A stretch of 64,000 nt of DNA, from contig CAYJQH010000004.1 of assembly GCA_964372415.1 (NCBI GenBank), forward strand, positions 20,207 through 84,206. The letters are read 5' to 3'. A program made the position numbers and the translations under genes. Below the pieces are notes generated by a model that saw only the letters and a list, made by a program, of their open reading frames with translations, was not told the origin of the DNA and did no database searches. Numbering within the stretch: the first letter of the stretch is position 1; each line of letters opens with the position of its first letter. Of this stretch, positions 63,997 through 64,000 are shown in pieces. The stretch is from JAGORL01 sp964372415. GTDB taxonomy: Bacteria > Patescibacteriota > Patescibacteriia > UBA9934.

Positions 63997-64000
63997 GGTG

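Overview
The window looks like part of a chromosome from a Patescibacteria (Candidate Phyla Radiation) bacterium. Ribosomal protein L30 (rpmD) is missing from its usual place between rpsE and rplO, most housekeeping genes lack a Shine-Dalgarno sequence, and there is a short ProRS and a four-domain ribosomal protein S1. Competence and pilus genes sit beside a minimal set of information-processing genes. TGA is used as a stop, so the code is not the Gracilibacteria/Absconditabacteria code. One 100-N scaffold gap lies inside rpsE.

Layout. Positions 1-643 hold the start of aspS, reading out of the window. Positions 1364-22916 are almost all on the minus strand. In transcription order they carry murA and an M50 protease, then the str/S10/spc ribosomal cluster: rpsL-rpsG-fusA, an unknown gene, tuf-rpsJ-rplCDWB-rpsS-rplV-rpsC-rplP-rpmC-rpsQ-rplNXE-rpsZ-rpsH-rplFR-rpsE-rplO-secY. 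The run ends with adk-map, two small genes, ruvX and recO. Positions 22984-33925 carry an unknown 395-residue protein, ndk, a nucleotidyltransferase, comEC, a leuS with a Nudix domain inside it, gdhA and rsmB. Positions 34004-42452 carry trxB-trxA-infB, a DUF559 nuclease gene bracketed by inverted repeats, a pilin-like gene, mutM and truB back to back, then rny and hup. Positions 42594-51244 carry proS, two tRNA genes around a structured 158-nt element, rnc-nusB, rpmF, gyrA and three less well known genes. Positions 51413-63917 carry rpsA-ftsH, a membrane protein and a PilB-type ATPase, rsmE, tsaE-tsaD, sod, a secreted protein and small membrane proteins.

The genes fall into two classes. Conserved genes are packed in long operons and start without visible Shine-Dalgarno sites. 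About ten unrecognised or orphan genes have strong AGGAGG-like sites, and most also have their own promoter or terminator.

The most unusual material is repeat-like. One family of imperfect hairpins is built from repeated short words (CTAG-, GGTTAGCC- and GTCGT-type); it lies between genes and, in one case, in frame inside tsaD. A second family, CCTCCCCCTAACCCCCTCC-like, flanks the DUF559 gene and is inserted in frame in rsmB and mutM. A third palindromic insert sits in infB. The region between tRNA-Arg and tRNA-Lys folds on paper into a long stem with two terminal hairpins and may be an undescribed RNA or a miniature inverted-repeat element.
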